From Nonomuraea jabiensis (lineage in GTDB: Bacteria; Actinomycetota; Actinomycetes; Streptosporangiales; Streptosporangiaceae): a DNA stretch of 64,000 bases. A program made the translations under genes and the position numbers. The stretch covers positions 3,782,001 to 3,846,000 of the forward strand of contig NZ_JACHMB010000001.1 in assembly GCF_014204795.1 (NCBI RefSeq), given 5' to 3'. The notes below the pieces were generated by a model. It had not been told where the DNA came from. It saw nothing but the letters and a program-made list of their open reading frames with translations, and searched no databases. This document shows, piece after piece, positions 16,529 to 26,226 of this stretch (position 1 is the first letter of the stretch; every line of letters begins with the position of its first letter).

Positions 16529-17967
16529 AAGTTCGCACGATCTTATCCGTGGTGGCGACTGCCGCCCTCACGGTCGCCGGGCTCGTCACCGGTCCGGCGG
16601 CGACGGCCGCCACCGGCTGCACGGCCAAGTACACCGTCACCGGCCAATGGGGAAGTGGATTCGGAGCCGAAGTCTCCTTCACCAACCTGGGTGACCGCCT
16701 GACAACGTGGACTCTGGAGTTCGACTTCCCCGCCGCCGGCCAGCGCGTCAGTCAGGGCTGGAGTGCCGACTGGTCCCAGTCCGGCACCCACGTCACCGCC
16801 AAGAGCCTGAGCTGGAACAGCGAGGTTGCGACCAAGGGCTCGGTGGGCCTCGGCTTCAACGGTTCGTGGAGCGATGCCAATCCCGTGCCCGCCTCGATCT
16901 CCGTCAACGGGGTGAAGTGCGACGGCACCATCATCGATCCGCCCAAGACGCCGGCTCCGCAGCTGCGCGTCCAGGGCAACAAGATCGTCACTGCGCAGGG
17001 CAAGCCGTACCGGCTGCTGGGCGTGGACCGCTCGAGCGGCGAGTTCGCCTGCGTGCAGGGCAAGGGGATGTGGGACGGCGGGCCGGTCGACCAGACCTCC
17101 GTCAACGCGATGAAGGCCTGGAACATCCACGCCCTCCGCATCCCGCTGAACGAGGAGTGCTGGCTCGGCACCAACGGTTCGCCCAGCGGCGCCGCATACC
17201 AGCAGCAGGTCAAGGACTACGTGAACCTCCTGGTCGCCAACGGCATCACGCCCATCCTCGACCTCCACTGGACCTGGGGAGAGTTCACCGGCGTCGACTG
17301 GGCGTGCAAGGACGTGACCGCGACCTGCCAGAAGCCGATCCCGTCCGCTCGCAACGCCCCGCGGTTCTGGACCGGCGTGGCCAACGCCTTCAAGGGCAAC
17401 AACGCGGTGGTCTTCGACCTGTTCAACGAGCCGTGGCCGGAATTCGGCACCGTCGACAGAGAGGCGGGCTGGCGGTGCCTGCGCGACGGAGGCACCTGCG
17501 CCGGCTTCAGCTATGAGGTCGCGGGCATGCAGAGCATGCTCGACGCCGTCCGATCGACCGGAGCCACGAACATCGTCATGGTCGGCGGGCTCGAGTGGAC
17601 CAACGACCTTCGCGAGTGGACGCAGTACAAGCCGCACGACCCCACCGGCAACCTGGTCGCCTCCTGGCACTCCTACAGCTTCAACCGGTGTGCCGCCGTC
17701 GACTGCTGGAACACGGAGATAGCCCCGCTCGCGGCGCAGGTGCCCGTGGTGATCGGCGAGATGGGCGCGGACAACTGCGGCTACGACTACGTCGACGCGC
17801 TCACCAAGTGGGCCGACACGCACGGCCTGTCGTACCTCGCCTGGACCTGGAACCCGTGGGGCTGCACCCAAGGAGGTGTGCTCATCAAGGACTGGAACGG
17901 AACGCCTGAGCCGGGAATCGGCGAGGGGTACAAGGCGCACCTGCTGACCCAGGATCCCTACGCCTGA
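16525..17967 (+). CDS. secreted glycoside hydrolase GH5 with N-terminal CBM2
   Basis: This 480-residue protein begins with a Sec signal peptide (MKVRTILSVVATAALTVAGL, cleavage after AATA). A type 2 carbohydrate-binding module follows (about residues 31-130; CTAKYTVTGQWGSGF to NGVKCDG, with conserved Trp and flanking Cys), then a short Pro-rich linker and a GH5 barrel. The acid/base is Glu302 (FDLFNEPWPE) and the nucleophile Glu412 (VVIGEMGADN). CBM2 binds cellulose, so the enzyme should work on cell-wall beta-1,4-glycans. Cellulase, mannanase or glucomannanase cannot be told apart here; the beta-mannosidase nearby favours a mannan-type substrate. It is translationally coupled to the importer ATPase. 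Confidence 0.9.
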   Translation: MKVRTILSVVATAALTVAGLVTGPAATAATGCTAKYTVTGQWGSGFGAEVSFTNLGDRLTTWTLEFDFPAAGQRVSQGWSADWSQSGTHVTAKSLSWNSEVATKGSVGLGFNGSWSDANPVPASISVNGVKCDGTIIDPPKTPAPQLRVQGNKIVTAQGKPYRLLGVDRSSGEFACVQGKGMWDGGPVDQTSVNAMKAWNIHALRIPLNEECWLGTNGSPSGAAYQQQVKDYVNLLVANGITPILDLHWTWGEFTGVDWACKDVTATCQKPIPSARNAPRFWTGVANAFKGNNAVVFDLFNEPWPEFGTVDREAGWRCLRDGGTCAGFSYEVAGMQSMLDAVRSTGATNIVMVGGLEWTNDLREWTQYKPHDPTGNLVASWHSYSFNRCAAVDCWNTEIAPLAAQVPVVIGEMGADNCGYDYVDALTKWADTHGLSYLAWTWNPWGCTQGGVLIKDWNGTPEPGIGEGYKAHLLTQDPYA

Positions 17968-17982
17968 TCATGGGTGCCGGCC

Positions 17983-18016
17983 GGCTGGGCCTCGGCTGAC
18001 GTGCCGAGGCCCAGCC
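17983..18016. terminator. bidirectional terminator hairpin
   Basis: A perfect 14-base stem (GGCTGGGCCTCGGC, loop TGACGT, GCCGAGGCCCAGCC) followed by TTT lies between the convergent GH5 and GH95 genes. It can serve both. Confidence 0.8.
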
Positions 18017-18076
18017 TTTGGCGGCGGGAGGCGAGCACGGCGGCGTATGCCGCCGGCATCGCGATCGCGCGCGCGT

Positions 18077-20335
18077 TCACAGGGAACGTTCGGGGAGGAG
18101 CGTGTAGCGGGTGAGCGCGGTCGCGTCCCAGGCCATGCGCCGGCGCCCCGCGAGCGCGCCGGAGACCTCCCGGGCCGGGACGGCTCGCTCGCCGCAAGTG
18201 ACGGTCAGCGGCGGAGTGTCGCCGGGTACCTCGACGACGAGCCGTCCGTCCGACCCGGCGGTGATCGCCGCCGACGTGAGCATGCCCGCGGACCAGGCCA
18301 CGGAGGCGGTGTACCCGCCGCGGCAGCGGATGCCGCGCACCGACCCCGTGTCCCAGCTCCCCGGCAGCGTCTTCAGCAGGCTGACCGCGCCTTCGTGGCT
18401 CTGCACGAGCAACTCGGTCATCCCCGCGACAGCGCCGAAGTTGCCGTCGATCTGGAAGATGTAGCCCGACGGCCGGCCGCCGTGGGGATGCAGGTCCAGC
18501 AGCGAGACGGAGCCCAGCTCGTCGAGCAGGATCGCGATCGAGCGCTCGGCCAGTTCCGGGTCGCGCAGCCGGGCGGCCAGGCACAGGATCCACGCCTGGC
18601 TCCAGCCGGTGTGTCCACTGCCGTGCTGCAGCCGGGTGGCCAGCGCCTGCCGTACCGCCTCGAAGTCGTCCGGCGTCCCCGACTCGGTGATCCGGGTGCC
18701 GGGGTAGAGGCCGTAGAGGTGGGACAGGTGGCGGTGGCCGGGCTCCTGGGAGGGCCGCCGGTCATACCACTCCAGCAGCTCGCCGTCGATCGCGACCGGG
18801 CGCAGCTGTGACAGCGCCTTCCCCGCGCGTACGGCGAGCTCGTCGTCGGCCAGCGAGCAGTAACGGGTCAGGACCTCGCGGACGAGCTCCTGGTCCATGG
18901 CCGCGCCCGCCGAGATGGCCGCCGGATTGCCGGCCTCGGTGAGGAAATGGTGTTCCGGCGAGGTCGACGGGCTCATCACCAGCTTGCCCTGGGCGTCGGG
19001 CACCAGCAAGGCCAGCGCGAAGGAGGTGACGCTGCGCAGAGCGGGCAGGAGCAGCTCGGGTGCTCCGCCGTACTCGAGGTGGTCCCAGAGGTGGGCGGTG
19101 AGCCAGAGCAGGCCGGAGGACCAGTTGGCCCACTGCGGCTCGCCGTTGACCGGGGCGCTGAAGCGCCACAGGTCGGTGTTGTGGTGAGTGGTGGATCCGG
19201 CGGCGCCGTAGTAGTGCCGGGCCGCGTCCTGGCCGGTATCGAGCAGGCCGCCGATCAGCTCGAACAGCGGCTGGTGCAGGTCGGGCAGGCCGGCGGGCTC
19301 GGCGGGCCAGTAGTTCATCTGGACGTTGATGTTGGTGGTGTAGTTGCTGCTCCAGCCGGGCCGCACGTCGGCGTTCCAGATGCCCTGCAGGTTGGCGGGC
19401 TGGGTGCCGGGACGGGAGCTGGAGATCAGCAGGTAGCGGCCGAAGTGGTAGTAGAGCTCGGCGCGCTCGTCGGGCAGCGACAGGTCGACCCGGTCGAAGT
19501 AGCCGCGGTAGTCGGCCTCGTGCTCGGCCAGCAGCTCCGCCGTGCTCCGGGACAGTGCCGCCTCGACCTGCGCGCGTGCCCGGCGGGCCAGCTCGGCGGT
19601 GTCGGCGCTGGGCCGTACGGCATGGCCGCGGAAGCCGTCGGCGGCCGCGGCGACCATCCGCACCTCGCCGGATCCGGTGCCCTGGACCGCGATGACGACG
19701 GCGAAGCCCATGCCGGCGGCCACCGTGCCGTCGCGGTCGGGCGCATCCGCGCCGTAGACGACGGCGGGCTCCCGGTTGATGTAGTCAGGCAGCACGTTCG
19801 CGGGCGCCCGGCCGGTGATGGTAAGCCACTCTCCGTCGCGGATCACCTCGACCGGGTGCGGTGAGGTGAACTCGGGCAGTTCGAGCGGCCCGCGAGCCGA
19901 CGCGACCAGCACCCCGGCGGGGGCGGAGACGAAGCTGGTCAGTAGACCGTTCACCGTGGTCACCGCACGGGCGAGGTCGAGCTCTCGGCGGTAGCCGGAG
20001 GGCTCACCGGCGGCGGTATGGCGCCACTCGATGAAGCCCAGCGGCTGGTAGGCCTGGGTCCAGCCGCCGGACTGCATCCGGCGGCCCAGCTCGTCCGCGC
20101 GCTCGAAGTCGCCCGCGGCGATCGCGGCACGCAGCTCTGGCAGCAGCCCGGCAGGAGAAGGACCCTCCGGGGGCGGCTGGGGACCGCCCGACCAGAAGGT
20201 GTCGAGGTTGAGGTCGAAGCGCTCCACCTCCGGCCTGCCGTACGCCATCGCGCCCAACCGGCCGTTGCCGAGCGGGAAACCGTCGTGGAAGTGGGCGGCG
20301 GGTGTGGAGAGCCGGAGGAGATGTCTGGTCGTCAC
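18077..20335 (-). CDS. alpha-L-fucosidase-type glycoside hydrolase, GH95
   Basis: This 752-residue enzyme has no signal peptide, so it should act in the cytoplasm. GH95 enzymes are inverting alpha-1,2-L-fucosidases or alpha-L-galactosidases. Family marks include PLGNGRLGAM near the N-terminus, the Asn pair in NYTTNINVQMNYWPAE (about 340), the Glu region MSPSTSPEH (about 458) and QIDGNFG (about 630). The GTG start overlaps the stop of the sugar-binding lipoprotein gene as GTGA. It is the last gene of the LacI-controlled operon, next to GH2, which fits removal of fucose before beta-galactose on xyloglucan-type side chains. Confidence 0.9.
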   Translation of the reverse strand: MTTRHLLRLSTPAAHFHDGFPLGNGRLGAMAYGRPEVERFDLNLDTFWSGGPQPPPEGPSPAGLLPELRAAIAAGDFERADELGRRMQSGGWTQAYQPLGFIEWRHTAAGEPSGYRRELDLARAVTTVNGLLTSFVSAPAGVLVASARGPLELPEFTSPHPVEVIRDGEWLTITGRAPANVLPDYINREPAVVYGADAPDRDGTVAAGMGFAVVIAVQGTGSGEVRMVAAAADGFRGHAVRPSADTAELARRARAQVEAALSRSTAELLAEHEADYRGYFDRVDLSLPDERAELYYHFGRYLLISSSRPGTQPANLQGIWNADVRPGWSSNYTTNINVQMNYWPAEPAGLPDLHQPLFELIGGLLDTGQDAARHYYGAAGSTTHHNTDLWRFSAPVNGEPQWANWSSGLLWLTAHLWDHLEYGGAPELLLPALRSVTSFALALLVPDAQGKLVMSPSTSPEHHFLTEAGNPAAISAGAAMDQELVREVLTRYCSLADDELAVRAGKALSQLRPVAIDGELLEWYDRRPSQEPGHRHLSHLYGLYPGTRITESGTPDDFEAVRQALATRLQHGSGHTGWSQAWILCLAARLRDPELAERSIAILLDELGSVSLLDLHPHGGRPSGYIFQIDGNFGAVAGMTELLVQSHEGAVSLLKTLPGSWDTGSVRGIRCRGGYTASVAWSAGMLTSAAITAGSDGRLVVEVPGDTPPLTVTCGERAVPAREVSGALAGRRRMAWDATALTRYTLLPERSL

Positions 20336-21951
20336 AGCGCGTCGTATGCCTTCTGCTGGATCTGGAGGTAGCGGGTCACGCCCAGGCCGTTGAGCCCGTC
20401 GAGGAAAGCCTGCCAGGCGGCGTCGTCGTTGATGTTCTTCTGGCCCGTGACGAACTGCAGGCTGGACTGGTTGACGTAGTTGTCGATGTTGGTCTGCAGG
20501 GTGGCCAGCTCGCCTGCCTGCTCCGGTGCGATCTTGATGTGCCAGACCGGGAAGATCTGGTCCTTGGGTTCCTTGCCCGCGTACAGCTCGGTGGCCTTGA
20601 AGAGGCGGCGCTCGTAGCCCGCCTGGTCGTAGATGTGCGTCGATGCCACCTGGGCGTTGCGGAACTCCTTGGTGCTGTTGTACTGCGCCGCCGGCCCCCA
20701 GCCGCCCTCCACCCCCTCGGGCTGCGTCAGTGTCTTGAACGACGGCTTGAGGCTCTCGTCGAGCGCGACGTCGCCGGGGCTCGCCTTCTCCCAGCCGACA
20801 CCCTCCTCGCCGAACTCGCCATACCGGTGTCCCTCCTCGGTGAAGATGTAGTCCAGCATCTTGATCGCGGCGATCTGGGTCGCCTCACTCGCCTTGGAGG
20901 TGATGACGAAGGTGCCGCCGGGCTGGCTGGGCAGCGTGTAGGTGGCGTACTGCGTGCCTGACGGGCCGGTCAGCGGAGCCACGGCGTCGTAGTCCCTGTC
21001 GCGGCGGTCCTTCTGGCCGATGGTGACCAGTTGGGCCGGATGCATAACCGTCGCCGAGCCGACGATGGCCGCCCCTGCCTTGTCGCCCTTGGCCTTCATC
21101 GCGTCCCCGTTCTGGGTGAAGGCCGCCTGGTCGATCAGGCCGTCCTTGTACAGCCCCGCGATGTAGCGCAGGCCCTCGCGCCAGCCGGGCTGCATGGGCT
21201 GCAGTTGCACCTTGCCGGCGTTGACCGCCAGCGTGGAGCCGTAGTCGGGGCTGCCCTGCGGGTCGTAGATGAAGGCGTTCATGAGGTACGGCAGGAGCGG
21301 GTTGGCGGTGCTCGCGCTCATCGGGATCTCATCGGCCTTGCCGTTGCCGTTGGGATCCTTGGTCTTGAACGCCTGCAGCACCTCGCGCAGCTCGTCGGGG
21401 GTGGTGGGCTGTTTGAGTCCGAGCTTCTTCAGCCAGGCCGAGTTCATCCAGAGCTTGGCGGCATAGGAGCAGTGGAAACAGTCGTTCCACTGCGGCATGC
21501 CGTAGATCTTCCCGTCGGGCGCGGTCGCCAGCCGCTTGAAGTCGGGAATCGAGTCCAGCGTCTTCTTGACGTTGGGGGCGTATTTGTCGATCAGGTCGTT
21601 GAGCGGCACGACCACGCCCTGCTTGCCCAGGCGGATCAGCTCGGACTGGGTGAACCCGTCGACCCACGGGATGAGCATGTAGACGTCGGGGAGATCGCCG
21701 CTGGCCAGCGAGATCTGGCGCTTCTCCTTGGCCGAGGCGCTGTCCCAGGTGGTGGTCTCGAAGGTGAGGGTCACCCCGAGCTTCTGCTCAAGGCGCTTGG
21801 TGAACGGGCTTTTGCTCAGGTGCTGGTCGGCGTTCTGCTGGGCGAAGATCTTGATGGTGCTTGCCTTCTGCTCCTGCTTGGGTTCCTCGGCGGAGCAGGC
21901 GACGAGGGCGAGGAAACCGGCGGTGAGTGCTGCGACGACTCGGACGGACAT
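20332..21951 (-). CDS. sugar ABC transporter substrate-binding lipoprotein (LplA type)
   Basis: This 539-residue lipoprotein has the lipobox LALVAC at residues 14-19. The mature part is a large family 1 solute-binding protein of the LplA/YtcQ kind (LEQKLGVTLTFETTTWDSAS, SGDLPDVYMLIPW, KLWMNSAWLKKLGLKQPTTP, EGVEGGWGPAAQYNS). Such proteins deliver complex oligosaccharides to two permeases. GAGGTATCGCC precedes the ATG. It lies 34 bases after the second permease gene. No ATPase gene is present, so a shared MsiK-like ATPase elsewhere would be needed. Confidence 0.88.
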   Translation of the reverse strand: MSVRVVAALTAGFLALVACSAEEPKQEQKASTIKIFAQQNADQHLSKSPFTKRLEQKLGVTLTFETTTWDSASAKEKRQISLASGDLPDVYMLIPWVDGFTQSELIRLGKQGVVVPLNDLIDKYAPNVKKTLDSIPDFKRLATAPDGKIYGMPQWNDCFHCSYAAKLWMNSAWLKKLGLKQPTTPDELREVLQAFKTKDPNGNGKADEIPMSASTANPLLPYLMNAFIYDPQGSPDYGSTLAVNAGKVQLQPMQPGWREGLRYIAGLYKDGLIDQAAFTQNGDAMKAKGDKAGAAIVGSATVMHPAQLVTIGQKDRRDRDYDAVAPLTGPSGTQYATYTLPSQPGGTFVITSKASEATQIAAIKMLDYIFTEEGHRYGEFGEEGVGWEKASPGDVALDESLKPSFKTLTQPEGVEGGWGPAAQYNSTKEFRNAQVASTHIYDQAGYERRLFKATELYAGKEPKDQIFPVWHIKIAPEQAGELATLQTNIDNYVNQSSLQFVTGQKNINDDAAWQAFLDGLNGLGVTRYLQIQQKAYDAL

Positions 21952-21985
21952 GGCGATACCTCGATGTCTGTGGGTGGGGGGTGAG

Positions 21986-22864
21986 TCAGCCCTTGACGGA
22001 GCCGATCATGAGGCCCTTGGTGAAGTGCCGGGCGACAAAGGGGTAGATGAGGAGCACGGGTACGGTCGAGATCACGATGAGCGAGTATTTGAGCAGATCG
22101 GCGAGTTGCTGGCGCTCCATGGCGGTGGCGACGTCCATGCCGTTGCTCTGGGTGTTGAGGATGAGGATGTTGCGGAGCACGAGCTGCAACGGATAGAGGT
22201 CGTCGCTCTTGAGATAGAGCAGGGCGTCGAAGTAGGAGTTCCACTGGCTGATCGCGTAGACCAGCGCGATCACCGCGATCATGGGCTTGGCCAGGGGCAG
22301 CACGATCGACCAGAGAACCCGGAAGTGGCTCGCGCCGTCGATCTCGGCGGCCTCGAACAGCTCGCGGGGGATGGAGTGGCGCAGGTAGGTGCGCGCGATG
22401 ATCACCTGCCAGACGGCGATCGCGTTGGGGACGATCAGCGCCCACCGCGTGTCGATCATGCCGAGAGACTTGACGACCAGGTAGGTGGGGATGAGGCCGC
22501 CGCCGAACAGCATTGTGAAGACGATCAGCCGGGTGAGGAGCCCGCCTCCGACGAAATCCCTGCGGGACAGCGGATAGGCCAGCATGAGCGTGAGGCTGAC
22601 GCTGACGAACGTCCCCACGGCCGTGTAGAAGAGCGAGTTGCCGAAACCGACGAGGATCTGCGGATCGGACAGTGCCACCTGGAAGCCGCGCAAGGTGAAG
22701 TCCACCGGCCAGAAGGTGACCCGGCCGGAGCTGACCGCGTTCGGATCGCTGAGGGAACTGGCCACGATGTAGAGCAGCGGCAGCAGCACGACCGCCAGGA
22801 AGGTGGCGAGCAGCACGTAGACGCCGACCATGAACAGCCGGTCCGTCCGCGATTCCCTGACCAT
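21986..22864 (-). CDS. sugar ABC transporter permease (LplC/MalG type)
   Basis: This 292-residue protein with about six membrane helices has the EAA loop IPRELFEAAEIDGASHFRVL. It closes with HFTKGLMIGSVKG, the conserved end of CUT1 permeases. Its ATG at 22864 follows the previous stop by two bases. It pairs with the LplB-type permease and the LplA-type lipoprotein. Confidence 0.9.
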   Translation of the reverse strand: MVRESRTDRLFMVGVYVLLATFLAVVLLPLLYIVASSLSDPNAVSSGRVTFWPVDFTLRGFQVALSDPQILVGFGNSLFYTAVGTFVSVSLTLMLAYPLSRRDFVGGGLLTRLIVFTMLFGGGLIPTYLVVKSLGMIDTRWALIVPNAIAVWQVIIARTYLRHSIPRELFEAAEIDGASHFRVLWSIVLPLAKPMIAVIALVYAISQWNSYFDALLYLKSDDLYPLQLVLRNILILNTQSNGMDVATAMERQQLADLLKYSLIVISTVPVLLIYPFVARHFTKGLMIGSVKG

Positions 22865-22866
22865 GG

Positions 22867-23778
22867 TTACCAGAGCCCCGATCCGGAGACGCGCTTGGCG
22901 ACCCTGTTCACGACGATGAGCAGGACGAGGTTGACGGCGGAGTTGAACAGGCCGACCGCGGTGGCCTGGCTGAAGTCGGCGTTGAGCAGGCCGGTCTTGT
23001 AGGTGTAGGTGGCGATGATCTCCGACTTGCTCAGGTTCAGCGGGTTCTGCAGCAGGAACGCCTTCTCGAAGCCGACCGCCATGATGTTGCCGACGCCGAG
23101 GATCAGGATGATGGCCGCGGTCGGCATGATGCCCGGCAGGTCGACGTGGATGATCTTCTGCAGGCGGGAGGCGCCGTCCACCCGGGCGGCTTCGTACAGC
23201 CCGGGATCGACTCCGGACAGCGCGGCCATGTAGACGACGGCGGAGTAACCGGCGGTCTGCCAGATGTCGCTCCACACGTAGATGTGCCGGAAGTAGTCAG
23301 GATTGCCGAGGAAGTCGATCGAGGGGATGCCGAACAGCCCCAGCGCGTCATTGGCGAGCCCGACACTGGGCGACAGGATGAGGATCGTCATGGAGACGAC
23401 CACGACCGTCGAGATGAAGTACGGCGCGTAGGTGACCAGCTGCACGGTCCGCTGGAAGAACCCGCGCCGGACCTCGTTGAGCGCCAGCGCCAGGATGATC
23501 GGGATCGGGAAGCTGGCGAGGAGGAAGTAGGCCGACAGGATGAAGGTGTTGCTGACCAGCGTCCAGAAGACCGGGTTGTCGAAGAAGGCGCGGAAGTGCC
23601 GGAAGCCGACCCACTCGCTGCCCCAGATGCCGTCCAGGACGCTGTAGTCCTTGAAGGCGATGACCGCGTTGGCCATCGGGATGTACTTGAAGATCGCGAA
23701 ATAGGCCACCGGCACCGCGACGAGCAGGTAGAGCTGCCAGTTCCGGCGAATGCGCCGCAGGCGCGTGCTAGTGGCCAT
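22867..23778 (-). CDS. sugar ABC transporter permease (LplB type)
   Basis: This 303-residue protein with six predicted membrane helices starts with a basic cytoplasmic tail (TRLRRIRRNWQ) and a first helix at about residues 14-34. The ATPase-docking loop is DPGLYEAARVDGASRLQKI. The WQTAGYSAVVYMAALSGVDP segment is typical of the LplB/YteP branch. Its start overlaps the last 11 bases of the GH2 gene, coupling enzyme and importer. Confidence 0.9.
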   Translation of the reverse strand: MATSTRLRRIRRNWQLYLLVAVPVAYFAIFKYIPMANAVIAFKDYSVLDGIWGSEWVGFRHFRAFFDNPVFWTLVSNTFILSAYFLLASFPIPIILALALNEVRRGFFQRTVQLVTYAPYFISTVVVVSMTILILSPSVGLANDALGLFGIPSIDFLGNPDYFRHIYVWSDIWQTAGYSAVVYMAALSGVDPGLYEAARVDGASRLQKIIHVDLPGIMPTAAIILILGVGNIMAVGFEKAFLLQNPLNLSKSEIIATYTYKTGLLNADFSQATAVGLFNSAVNLVLLIVVNRVAKRVSGSGLW

Positions 23779-26104
23779 ACACCCTCACCTCGATCAGTTC
23801 CGCCGGCCCGGCGGGGAAGCGCACCCACACCTCGTGGGCGAGCAGGGCGTCCAGCTCCACGCGGGCCGGGCCGCCTCCGGTCAGACCGGCCGCCACCTGG
23901 GCGCCGTCGTCGGTTTCGATGACGAACGGTACGTCGGCCCCCTCACCGAACCGGACTTCGATCCGCCGTAGCCGCCACGCGCCCTCCAGGTCGACGCGGA
24001 CCCACTCGCCGCTCCAGCCGTGCTCGGTGCTGTAGTCGGTGACGTTATGAGCGGGTGATCCGCTGCTGAACACCGGCCGGTTGGCCGACAGCAGCCGCTC
24101 GCTGCCGGGCCGGTAGCGCCGGCTCGGCGGCCCAGAGGGCAGTTTGCGCGGCTGACCGGTCCACTCGGGGCCACCGGTCGCCAGGATCGTGAGGGTGGCG
24201 GGCTCCAGACCCTCGGCGCTCGCGCGCAGGACGTTGACCCCGGCATAGTGGGAGCGGAACTCGATCGCCCCGATCCCGTCCACGACGGGCAGCTCGATCG
24301 AGGTGCCGGTCGGGAAGAGGCCGCCGCCCTCCAAGACCTCGATGGTCACCGTGCGTTCGTCGGAGATGACCGTGCCGCTCTCGTCGACGAGTTCGACCCG
24401 GAGGTAGGCGTCGTCGGTGCCGTCCGTGCCGATCGTCTCGGTGTCGGAGCTCAGTCGTAAGGCTCGCGCGGTGCCCTCGCGCGGCCAGACGGGGGGCTCG
24501 ATGCCGCGCAGCTTGTTGCGGTACCAGTAGTAGGAGCGCAGCGGCACGCGGAAGTAGTCGATGAAGCCCATCCGGCTCATGTCGGTGATGATGCTGCCGT
24601 GGTGGAAGGCGCACCACAGCGCGATCCCTGCCCGCCAGGGGTGCTCGATCTCGACGCCGTCGGTGTAGCGCGGGCCGTAGACGCCGGGCCGGTCCTCGAT
24701 GGCGCTGCCGTACTCGGTGACCAGGCTGGGCCAGGGCGGCTGGTGGAAGAGGGCCGCGCCGTCGCCGTTGTAGCCGGCCAGGTCGCCGAGCTGGTCGAAG
24801 CCGCCTCGCTGCGCGCCGCCGACCGCGGCGGGCCTGGTCGGGTCAAGCTGGTGAGCCAGGTCCACCAGGCGGGTGATGAGCTTCTTGGCCTCCGGCATCA
24901 CCTCCGCGTCGGTGAAGAAGGGCTCGTTGCTGACGCTCCAGACGATGATGCTGGGGTGGTTGCGGTTGACGCGGATCATCTCGGTGAGCGCGCGCAGGCA
25001 GCTCTCCTCGAACTCGGCGCGGTCCTCCTCGTGCGGCGGGTAGGCGCTGGCGTTCCAGTAGCCCTCCGCGTCGTGGCCGCCGACGCCCCAGAAGTGCAGC
25101 TCCGACCAGAACAGCAGGCCCTGCCGGTCGCATTCGGCGGCGAACTGCTCGTGATGCGGGTAGTGGGAGCCGCGGATGAAGTTCATGCCGCACTCCTTGA
25201 TCATCGCGACGTCGCGGCGGATGCCGGCGTGGCTGACCGCGTCGCTCCAGCCGGCGTGGTCCTGGTGGACGTTGGCGCCGTTGATGAGGTAGTGCTCGCC
25301 GTTGAGGAAGAAGCCGCCGTCGGTGGTGAACTCGACGGTCCTGAACCCGAAGGTCGTGCTCGCCTGCTCACCGTTGCTCAGCCGCTGGTCGAGCTGGTAG
25401 AGGACCGGGGTGGCAGGGTGCCACTGCCGGACTTCGTCGAGCAGCAGCTGCGTCCGGTGGGTAGTGGCCTCGCCCGCTTCCAGGCTGATGTGAGCGCTAA
25501 CAGTCGCTAGCTCGATGCCGTCCAGGCTCACCACGGCGTCGAGTTGCCCCTCGAAGGGGGTGTCCCCGTCGTTGACGAGTTCGGTGGCGATTTCGACGCG
25601 GTTGCCGTCGGTGGTGACCGCCGTGCCGTACCAGGCGAAGCGGGCCTTCTCACTGACGATCAGCGACACGTCGCGGTAGATCCCGCCGTTGAAGACGTGC
25701 TCTCCCGCCCGCGGCGCCAGGCGCGGGTTCCACTCGTTGCTCACCCGTACGGTGAGCTGGTTGATCCCGGGCCGGACCGCCTCGGAGACGTCCATCTCGA
25801 AAGCGGTGTAGCCGCCCAGGTGCCGGCCGACGTGGTGGCCGTTGACGTAGACGTCGGCGTCCTGGAACACGCCCTGGAACTCCAGGGCGACGCGCTTGTC
25901 CGGGTGCTCGACGACGAAGTCCCGCCGGTAGACGCCACGACCCACATAAAAGCCGGCTTCCATGAAGTACGGCTGGCCGAAGGAGTGCGGCAGGCCGACG
26001 TCGTACCAGTCGCTGTCGTCATAGCCGGGCTCGGTGGCGCCGGACGGGTCTCCGTAGGTGAACTTCCATGACCGGTTGATCAGGCTCTTGCAGGTGGAAG
26101 GCAC
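23768..26104 (-). CDS. GH2 glycoside hydrolase, probable beta-galactosidase
   Basis: This 778-residue cytoplasmic enzyme has the GH2 order: sugar-binding jelly roll (DSDWYDVGLPHSFGQPYF, YVNGHHVGRHLGGYTAFEMD), Ig-like domain, then TIM barrel. The acid/base is Glu in VWSVSNEPFF (about residue 393) and the nucleophile is Glu in LVTEYGSAIE (about residue 462). After the barrel come an Ig-like domain and a discoidin-like beta domain (about 690-778, VTDYSTEHGWSGEWVRVDLE). Beta-galactosidase is most likely, though other GH2 activities are possible. It is the first gene of the operon that runs to GH95. Two LacI-type operators lie 28 and 49 bases upstream. The start is GTG. Confidence 0.85.
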   Translation of the reverse strand: MPSTCKSLINRSWKFTYGDPSGATEPGYDDSDWYDVGLPHSFGQPYFMEAGFYVGRGVYRRDFVVEHPDKRVALEFQGVFQDADVYVNGHHVGRHLGGYTAFEMDVSEAVRPGINQLTVRVSNEWNPRLAPRAGEHVFNGGIYRDVSLIVSEKARFAWYGTAVTTDGNRVEIATELVNDGDTPFEGQLDAVVSLDGIELATVSAHISLEAGEATTHRTQLLLDEVRQWHPATPVLYQLDQRLSNGEQASTTFGFRTVEFTTDGGFFLNGEHYLINGANVHQDHAGWSDAVSHAGIRRDVAMIKECGMNFIRGSHYPHHEQFAAECDRQGLLFWSELHFWGVGGHDAEGYWNASAYPPHEEDRAEFEESCLRALTEMIRVNRNHPSIIVWSVSNEPFFTDAEVMPEAKKLITRLVDLAHQLDPTRPAAVGGAQRGGFDQLGDLAGYNGDGAALFHQPPWPSLVTEYGSAIEDRPGVYGPRYTDGVEIEHPWRAGIALWCAFHHGSIITDMSRMGFIDYFRVPLRSYYWYRNKLRGIEPPVWPREGTARALRLSSDTETIGTDGTDDAYLRVELVDESGTVISDERTVTIEVLEGGGLFPTGTSIELPVVDGIGAIEFRSHYAGVNVLRASAEGLEPATLTILATGGPEWTGQPRKLPSGPPSRRYRPGSERLLSANRPVFSSGSPAHNVTDYSTEHGWSGEWVRVDLEGAWRLRRIEVRFGEGADVPFVIETDDGAQVAAGLTGGGPARVELDALLAHEVWVRFPAGPAELIEVRVYGH

Positions 26105-26131
26105 GATGGCGCGCTCTCGGGGAGAAGGGGA

Positions 26132-26166
26132 CGTGAACGTTCACGACACGGCCGTGAACGCTCACG
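26132..26166. promoter_or_regulatory. two tandem LacI-type operators
   Basis: CGTGAACGTTCACG (26132-26145) is a perfect 14-base palindrome. CGTGAACGCTCACG (26153-26166) is the same with one central mismatch. The centres are 21 bases apart, two helical turns, so both dimers would sit on one face of the DNA. They lie between the LacI gene and the GH2 start, so the LacI protein probably represses the GH2-permease-lipoprotein-GH95 operon here. Confidence 0.85.
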
Positions 26167-26226
26167 ACATCTGTTGGAAACGTCACGCTACGGAGCGGGG
26201 TGGCTCCATGTCAATGGGGAACTTCG

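Noticed and set aside
16543..17940. 465-residue minus-strand frame opposite GH5
   Set aside because: Shadow frame; composition is typical of reverse-strand GC-rich DNA and catalytic motifs lie on the plus strand.
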